64,000 nt of DNA from assembly GCF_004345245.1 (NCBI RefSeq), contig NZ_SLUQ01000003.1:372001-436000 (forward strand), in the 5' to 3' direction. The stretch is from Rhizobium sp. BK251. Its GTDB lineage: Bacteria; Pseudomonadota; Alphaproteobacteria; Rhizobiales; Rhizobiaceae. Shown one piece after another: positions 59,121 through 64,000 of this stretch. The notes beneath the pieces were generated by a model, which saw only the letters and a program-made list of their open reading frames with translations, was not told the DNA's origin and searched no databases. Each line of letters opens with the position of its first letter. The stretch's first letter is position 1. A program made the position numbers and the translations under genes.

Positions 59121-59892
59121 GTCCTTTATCTCCCAGTATCCTTGCAGTTAAAGATCCGGATGAACGGCAAACTGTCCGTCCAGCCTCTCAGCCCAGTGAA
59201 TTTTCTGTCGGTCAATTGCGTTCCCCGCGCTTGTCCGACACCCCATACCCAGTACCCGTAATTCTTGTGGAGTCCTGCAGAACCCTGTTGCAGTCTCGCC
59301 TTTTGCGGTGCCAGTCAATTCAGCGTAAGGATTCGGGCGGAGAAATCAACCTCTTGTCGCCGCAGCCTGTCCACGCAGCGGTTTCCGGGCACTTATATAA
59401 CTGCTTGAATTAGCCTAATTTCTGCCATTTCTGGCTGCATTTTGGGCAGCGATGGCCGTAGGCGCCGCTTGCACGGCAGTGCGGAACGACAAGCGTTGAA
59501 AAGTCACGCCTGAAAGAGACGTTGGCTGTTCCGTTCGCGGCGATGGGCGGCCATGCCGGAAATATCGAAAAAATTCAAGAAAAATGGAAAATTTGTTCTC
59601 GCAAGCCTTCCCAATAACACTCCGGTAAGAATGTCCGGCTATCAGTTGAGCCGTGGCGGGGGACAACCGCTGCTTCTCCGGATCAGGTTCTGCGTCCCGG
59701 AGAAAGCGAGTTCTGCGTTGTATCCGCAGAGGCGCCAGCGTATTTCGGCAAACCGTGCCGGTCATTTTTGGCCGTGCGCGGTTTTCGCGTTTAAGGAATG
59801 GCGGCAGCGCTTCCAACTAGCCGACGTCCATCCGCTTTCATGAAAAGGCCGCCCATTCGACGAACAGGCGGCGGGAACCCTGCGCTGGACTG
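59121..59892. other. Intergenic region, 772 bases, with a palindrome
   Basis: No gene is supported. The first 300 bases hold the promoter region of the transporter operon; TATATAAG on the minus strand at about 59395-59402 is a candidate -10. AATTAGCCTAATT (59408-59420) is a perfect 13-base palindrome near it and could be an operator. From 59420 to 59890 open frames lack ribosome sites and family features. Parts of 59640-59730 are able to fold (CCGGAT and TCCCGG segments), so an untranslated RNA is possible but not supported. Confidence 0.35.
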
Positions 59893-60036
59893 TCAGCCGA
59901 CGTTTGACGTGCGGATGAATCCGAGCAGACCGAAGCGGGTATCGAGTTGCTGGGCGCGGCTTTGCACCTTGTTCTTGCTGACCTTCGAGCCCCAGAGGAT
60001 CTGGATGGAATTCCTGTTGTTGAAGATATAGAGCAT
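59893..60036 (-). CDS. Small protein of 47 residues, unknown function
   Basis: ATG at 60036 with GAGGAAACACCC upstream. The protein reads MLYIFNNRNSIQILWGSKVS followed by KNKVQSRAQQLDTRFGLLGF and IRTSNVG. It is basic, with no TM segment or signal peptide. I recognise no family. The ribosome site, a non-random hydrophobic/basic alternation and its isolation in a long gap suggest a genuine small gene. Confidence 0.5.
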   Translation of the reverse strand: MLYIFNNRNSIQILWGSKVSKNKVQSRAQQLDTRFGLLGFIRTSNVG

Positions 60037-60270
60037 GGGTGTTTCCTCGTCGCCGGCCAAGCGGCTTATCGTCCTTGATTTTGCGGCGGAGATAATCCTC
60101 TTTCTCGGGGTCCGCAACGAAGGAAGTCGCCATCAGATGTCGCAAACAGACCACCGCTTCTTTTGGTGCATTTTAGCATCAGCTCAGGTCACGAAAAACC
60201 TGGGCAATCGGCCGGAAAACAAGGGTCTCTGGCGATGCGAGCGGGCCTTTCACGAGGAGGAACCAGCGCA

Positions 60271-61725
60271 ATGAACAAGGCGATCATGCTCCAGGGCACC
60301 GGCTCCGATGTCGGAAAGACGGTACTGGTCGCCGGCCTTTGCCGCCTTGCTGCCAACAAGGGCCTTTCCGTTCGGCCATTCAAGCCGCAGAACATGTCGA
60401 ACAACGCCGCGGTCGCCGACGACGGCGGCGAGATCGGGCGCGCGCAATGGCTGCAGTCGCTCGCCGCCCGCGTTCCATCGTCGGTGCACATGAATCCCGT
60501 CCTCCTCAAGCCGCAGACGGAGACGGGAAGCCAGATCATCGTGCAGGGCAGGGTGTGGGGTCAGGCAAAGGGGCGAGACTATCAGCGGCTGAAGCCGCAA
60601 CTTCTCGACTTCGTCATGGAGAGCTACGCAGCGGTCGGCAAGGACAGCGACCTCGTCATCGTCGAAGGCGCAGGTTCGCCGGCCGAGATCAACCTGCGAG
60701 CCGGCGACATCGCCAATATGGGCTTTGCGACACGCGCGGGCGTTCCCGTCGTCCTCATCGGCGACATCGACCGCGGCGGCGTGATTGCCTCGCTGGTCGG
60801 TACGCACGCGATCCTGCCGGAAGCCGATCGCGCCATGATTGCCGGCTACATGATCAACAAGTTCCGCGGCGACGTCACCCTCTTCGACGACGGGATCAAG
60901 GCGGTGCAAGGCTTCACGGGCTGGCCGTGCTTCGGTGTCGTGCCTTGGCTGAAGTCCGCCGGGCGCCTCCCGCCGGAAGATTCCGTGGTGCTGGAGCGTT
61001 TGGCACGCGGCAAGGCCGGCGCGCTCAGGATCGCGGTGCCGGTTCTTCCCCGTATCGCCAATTTCGACGACCTTGATCCGCTCAGGGCGGAGCCGGATGT
61101 GGACCTGGTCTTCGTGCGCCCCGGCGAGAGGCTGCCGGCGGATGCGGCACTCGTCATCCTGCCGGGATCAAAATCGACTATCGGCGATCTTCAGGATCTG
61201 AAAGCCCAAGGATGGGATCAGGAGGTTCTCGCCCACGCGCGCCGCGGCGGCCGCGTCATCGGCATATGCGGCGGTTATCAGATGCTCGGCCGGACGGTGC
61301 GGGATCCACAAGGGATCGAAGGCAACGTGCTGCAGGAGCGGGGTCTTGGTCTCCTGGACATCGAAACGGAAATGGCACCGGAAAAGACCGTGCGCAACAG
61401 CACCGCCCTCTCGACCGAGCACGACGTCGCGCTTTCCGGCTACGAGATCCATCTGGGCGTGACGACCGGTCCCGACACCGCTCGTCCATCAGCGATCATC
61501 GACGGCCGTCCCGACGGAGCGATCTCGGCAGACGGCATGGTGATAGGAACCTATCTCCACGGCCTCTTCACCAGCGACGCCTATCGCTCCAAGCTTCTCG
61601 CCAGCTTTGGGATTTCGGCTGAAGGAACGAGCTACCGGCAAAGCGTCGATACGGCCCTCGACGAGATTGCCGGCGAACTCGAGACCGTGCTCGATCGCGA
61701 CTGGCTTAACCGGTTGCTCGGATAG
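60271..61725 (+). CDS. cobQ: Cobyric acid synthase
   Basis: 484 residues from ATG at 60271 (GAGGAGGAA upstream). It amidates the corrin side chains in aerobic cobalamin synthesis. The N-terminal dethiobiotin-synthetase-like ATPase domain has LQGTGSDVGKTVLVAGLCRL and PFKPQNMSNNAAVADDGGEI; the C-terminal glutaminase has the Cys nucleophile in VIGICGGYQMLGRTV and His in GYEIHLGVT and YLHGLFTSDAYR. Cobalamin made here supplies the cobalamin used by the corrinoid methyl carrier nearby. The stop is followed after 9 bases by the stop of the opposite-strand ClC gene. Confidence 0.95.
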   Translation: MNKAIMLQGTGSDVGKTVLVAGLCRLAANKGLSVRPFKPQNMSNNAAVADDGGEIGRAQWLQSLAARVPSSVHMNPVLLKPQTETGSQIIVQGRVWGQAKGRDYQRLKPQLLDFVMESYAAVGKDSDLVIVEGAGSPAEINLRAGDIANMGFATRAGVPVVLIGDIDRGGVIASLVGTHAILPEADRAMIAGYMINKFRGDVTLFDDGIKAVQGFTGWPCFGVVPWLKSAGRLPPEDSVVLERLARGKAGALRIAVPVLPRIANFDDLDPLRAEPDVDLVFVRPGERLPADAALVILPGSKSTIGDLQDLKAQGWDQEVLAHARRGGRVIGICGGYQMLGRTVRDPQGIEGNVLQERGLGLLDIETEMAPEKTVRNSTALSTEHDVALSGYEIHLGVTTGPDTARPSAIIDGRPDGAISADGMVIGTYLHGLFTSDAYRSKLLASFGISAEGTSYRQSVDTALDEIAGELETVLDRDWLNRLLG

Positions 61726-61734
61726 GCTAGCCGC

Positions 61735-63528
61735 TCATAGCTCGCCCGAGATCTCGCGCCGCCGCCTGTCGAGCTCTTCCGAATAGCGCCTCAGCGTATG
61801 GCTCTCGGTCAGCAACCCGATGACACGGCGTTCGATCAGGTTGTTGACCACCGCGAGCGCTTCGCTCTCGGTCTTGTCGAAGATGGCGGCCGCCTGCTTG
61901 GCGTTCATCTGTGCCTGCAGGAAGTCGTTCCTGTGCCTAATGTAGATTTCGAGGCTGTCGCTCTCACCGCTCTCGTGCACGAGGCCGGAATGGACGTCCG
62001 GGACGAGGACGAGGCCGACATATTTTTCCGACCCGTCGACGATGATGACCCGCTGCGTCGAGCCGAGGGGAAAATCCTTCCTGAACTCTGCAATGTCCAT
62101 CCCGACATTTGCCGTGCGAACGTCGGAGCGCATGAGCCTGCCGACCGTGAGATTGCGTATCCAGCCGACGTCGAGGGCGCTGCGAATGCTTTCCCCGCGC
62201 AAATGGAAGCGCCACGTGGCGAAGGAATAGCCGAAGGTGGTCCTGACGACGAGCGAGGAGGTAATGACGGCGGCGAGCACCAGCGCCGTGATCGGGAAGT
62301 CGCCGGTGATCTCCAGCGCAAGGAACGTCATCGTCAGAGGCCCGCCGATGATCGCGACCGCAAGTGAACTCATGCCGACGACGGCATAGATGACAGGCGT
62401 CAGCGTCGCGTCCGAGAAGACATAGGGCGTGCAATAGGCAAAGAGCTTGCCGAGGAGCACACCCATGAAAAGAGAAGCGAAGAAAAGGCCGCCCCTGAAG
62501 CCCGAGCCGATCGAGACGGCGGAGGCGAACGACTTCATCAGGAAGAGGCCGATGAGAGCGGGAATCGCAACCTCATGGGAAAGGTTCAGGTGCAGCGCGC
62601 CATGCCCGGCGGAGAGCACCTGGGGCGATATCATCGCCAGGAGACCAACGACGATGCCGCCGAGCGCAGGACGGAAAGGCTGGGAAATCGAGCTCCTGCG
62701 GGCGAGTTCCTCCACCCAGGTCACGCCCTGCATGATGAGAATGCCGACGCCGGCACAGATCGCGCCGAGCACAAGGGCAGGGAAGTAGTCCGTCGGCGCG
62801 ACATTTCCGACGGTGCCTACGTCGATCATGATGTCGTTGCCGGCCAACATGCGGGCAACGATCGTCGCGACAAGGGCGGAGACCACGACCGGCGTCAGCG
62901 ACATGATCGTGTAGGTGCCGATGATCAGCTCGAAAGCGTAGAAAGAGCCGGTCAACGGCGCGTTGAAGGCCGCGGCGATCGCTCCTGCGGCGCCACAGCC
63001 AACGAGCGTGCGCAGGTCGGAGCGGCGAAGCTTCAGCGTGTATCCGAATTTCGAGGCTATGCCCGCAGCGATTTGGGTATATCCGGCCTCGAGGCCGACC
63101 GAGGCGCCAAAGCCGTTCGAGACGAGGTTCTGCACCGCTACGATGATGCTGTCGGTCAGCGACAGCCGGCCGCCGTGGAGGGCATTGGCCTCGATCGGGT
63201 CGACCATCGGCTTCTTGCGCGTCCTAGCCAGGAAGAAGAGCATGATGCCGAGGAGTATCCCGCCGGCGACTGGCGCGGCAAGCAGGAGGAGCTTGCTCTC
63301 GATCTCGGCGCCGCTGAGCCGGTCTGCCTCGCTGATTCCGAAGATCAGGCTGTGCATCTTGCGCGATATCACGCTCATCGCGGTTACCGCGAGGCCCGAC
63401 GAGACGCCCACCGCAGCGCCCGCGAAAGCCATCCCCAGCTCGCTTCGTCTCGCAAGCGCCCTCAGCCTGCCGATGTCAAGGAAGGCGGCAAGGGCACCGA
63501 GGCGGCGGAATTCTAGTTTCTGCAGCAT
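61735..63528 (-). CDS. ClC-family chloride channel/antiporter with C-terminal CBS domains
   Basis: 597 residues. Ten or more membrane helices; the selectivity region is NGFGASVGLEAGYTQIAAGI, where the family Glu (gating glutamate) is in GLEAG, and later GSGFRGGLFFASLFMGVLLG. The C-terminal 160 residues form a CBS pair (VGRLMRSDVRTANVGMDIAE; QAAAIFDKTESEALAVVNNL). The gating Glu is kept, which allows a 2Cl-/H+ antiporter. It is convergent with cobQ and divergent from the riboswitch-controlled operon beyond 63700. Confidence 0.9.
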   Translation of the reverse strand: MLQKLEFRRLGALAAFLDIGRLRALARRSELGMAFAGAAVGVSSGLAVTAMSVISRKMHSLIFGISEADRLSGAEIESKLLLLAAPVAGGILLGIMLFFLARTRKKPMVDPIEANALHGGRLSLTDSIIVAVQNLVSNGFGASVGLEAGYTQIAAGIASKFGYTLKLRRSDLRTLVGCGAAGAIAAAFNAPLTGSFYAFELIIGTYTIMSLTPVVVSALVATIVARMLAGNDIMIDVGTVGNVAPTDYFPALVLGAICAGVGILIMQGVTWVEELARRSSISQPFRPALGGIVVGLLAMISPQVLSAGHGALHLNLSHEVAIPALIGLFLMKSFASAVSIGSGFRGGLFFASLFMGVLLGKLFAYCTPYVFSDATLTPVIYAVVGMSSLAVAIIGGPLTMTFLALEITGDFPITALVLAAVITSSLVVRTTFGYSFATWRFHLRGESIRSALDVGWIRNLTVGRLMRSDVRTANVGMDIAEFRKDFPLGSTQRVIIVDGSEKYVGLVLVPDVHSGLVHESGESDSLEIYIRHRNDFLQAQMNAKQAAAIFDKTESEALAVVNNLIERRVIGLLTESHTLRRYSEELDRRRREISGEL

Positions 63529-63671
63529 GGAGAATGAGGGTTCGGCGCTTGTTGTGGTGAAGGCTATCTATAGTCCCCGGGGCGCTATCGTCAAAGCTTT
63601 GCAGCAGGAGAGCCGCATGGGTGCGCATTTTACGGCCCGGGGCCACAGCTGTGCGCTTTCCCGACCGTTGA

Positions 63672-63700
63672 TTGACTTGCCAGATGCATCGGCCTAATCA
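63672..63700 (+). promoter_or_regulatory. Promoter of the cobalamin-riboswitch transcript
   Basis: -35 TTGACT (63672-63677), 17 bases, -10 TAATCA (63695-63700). Transcription would begin near 63707, at the 5' end of the riboswitch. The reading fits the housekeeping sigma factor consensus well. Confidence 0.65.
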
Positions 63701-63705
63701 TCGTC

Positions 63706-64000
63706 GCAACGGATGGTTCCGGGACAGCGATGCGCTGGCCGGGATGAAAAGGGAATGTGAAGGGGTGGACCCAAGTCGGGCGCCCTCATCGCAGCCGACC
63801 CCGCGACTGTATAGCGGTCAGGGTCTTCCGTCCTGGCTCGGATGATGCTTGCCGATAGTCCGCATGGTGCAGGCGGGCAAGCAGCAGACGGGCGGGGAAA
63901 AGCCACTGGATTGGCATCGTGATCAGCCGGGGCCGGACGCCTCCATTTCTACGAATCGTCCACCCTTTCGCGATGCCGGTGAGTCCGGGAAGGCGAGGAA
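63706..64000 (+). promoter_or_regulatory. Cobalamin riboswitch (3' end outside window)
   Basis: Conserved blocks of the adenosylcobalamin aptamer appear in order: AAAAGGGAATGTGAAGGGG at 63747-63765, CCCCGCGACTGTATAGCGG at about 63799-63817, GCCACTGG at 63902-63909, and GGGAAGGCG near 63987-63995. The final B12-box-like segment and the expression platform lie beyond base 64000. It controls a plus-strand gene or operon to the right. In Sinorhizobium such leaders precede cob genes, and cobQ at 60271 fits that picture. Confidence 0.9.

Noticed and set aside
59415..59816. Minus-strand frame of 133 codons in the long intergenic gap.
   Set aside because: No ribosome site, no domain pattern and Arg/Pro-rich composition typical of random high-GC sequence.

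Overview
The window looks like chromosomal DNA of a rhizobial alphaproteobacterium, most likely of the Sinorhizobium/Ensifer type. The grounds are high GC, an aerobic cobalamin gene (cobQ) next to a cobalamin riboswitch, a betaine-homocysteine methyltransferase (bmt), DUF1127 proteins, GlxA-type regulators and an EcfG/RpoE2-type general-stress promoter. I saw no rRNA, tRNA, CRISPR array or recognisable insertion sequence. Assignments come from reading the translated sequence and comparing it with remembered families; no database search was run.

Layout. 1-7.1 kb is accessory and partly decayed. It has a SLATT/DUF4231-type membrane protein cut by the window edge, a Mug-type DNA glycosylase, and a minus-strand efflux block: hlyD, an MFS gene broken by a stop and a frameshift, a truncated hydratase-like remnant, an aldo/keto reductase and a TetR regulator. 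A perfect 16-bp palindrome fills the spacer of the hlyD promoter. 7.1-14.9 kb has a FixJ-like response regulator and a plus-strand redox cluster: DJ-1/PfpI protein, MOSC-ferredoxin reductase fusion, redoxin, acetolactate-synthase-like enzyme and aldehyde dehydrogenase. 15.2-27 kb is a pectin/uronate block: peptide-type ABC transporter, esterase-like hydrolase, enolase-superfamily enzyme, GntR regulator and kdgD-kduI-kdgF-kduD. Four operator-like sites resembling GTCATAATATGAC tie these transcription units together.

27.2-43.7 kb holds an exporter, a CHASE3 kinase / receiver / HisKA_2 kinase operon behind an EcfG-type promoter, a DUF924 protein, a DUF3772 MscS channel, a dimethylglycine/sarcosine-dehydrogenase-like flavoprotein, two tandem-receiver proteins (one a diguanylate cyclase), a GlxA/GbdR-like regulator, and two DUF1127 genes divergent from a LysR gene.

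43.7-59.1 kb is the most unusual part, a complete-looking corrinoid-dependent demethylation system in an apparently aerobic bacterium. It encodes a non-pyrrolysine MttB-family methyltransferase, its corrinoid protein, an ASKHA corrinoid activator with a 2Fe-2S domain, an MtrH-like methyl-tetrahydrofolate:corrinoid methyltransferase, MetF plus a separate MetV-like (MTHFR C-terminal) protein, DUF1638, a Virulence_fact-family protein, a phasin-like protein, an 8-Cys iron-sulfur protein, betaine:homocysteine methyltransferase, and a betaine-type ABC transporter. The inferred flow is import of a methylated amine, methyl transfer to cobalamin, then to tetrahydrofolate, then oxidation by MetF/MetV. 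Bmt would use a methyl group directly for methionine, and the upstream flavoprotein would oxidise the demethylated product. Four of these proteins carry Arg/Gly-rich tails.

59.1-64 kb has a long intergenic region, a 47-codon gene, cobQ, a ClC-type chloride transporter, and a promoter followed by a cobalamin riboswitch whose 3' end lies outside the window. B12 synthesis and the B12-dependent methyltransferase system are thus chromosomal neighbours.
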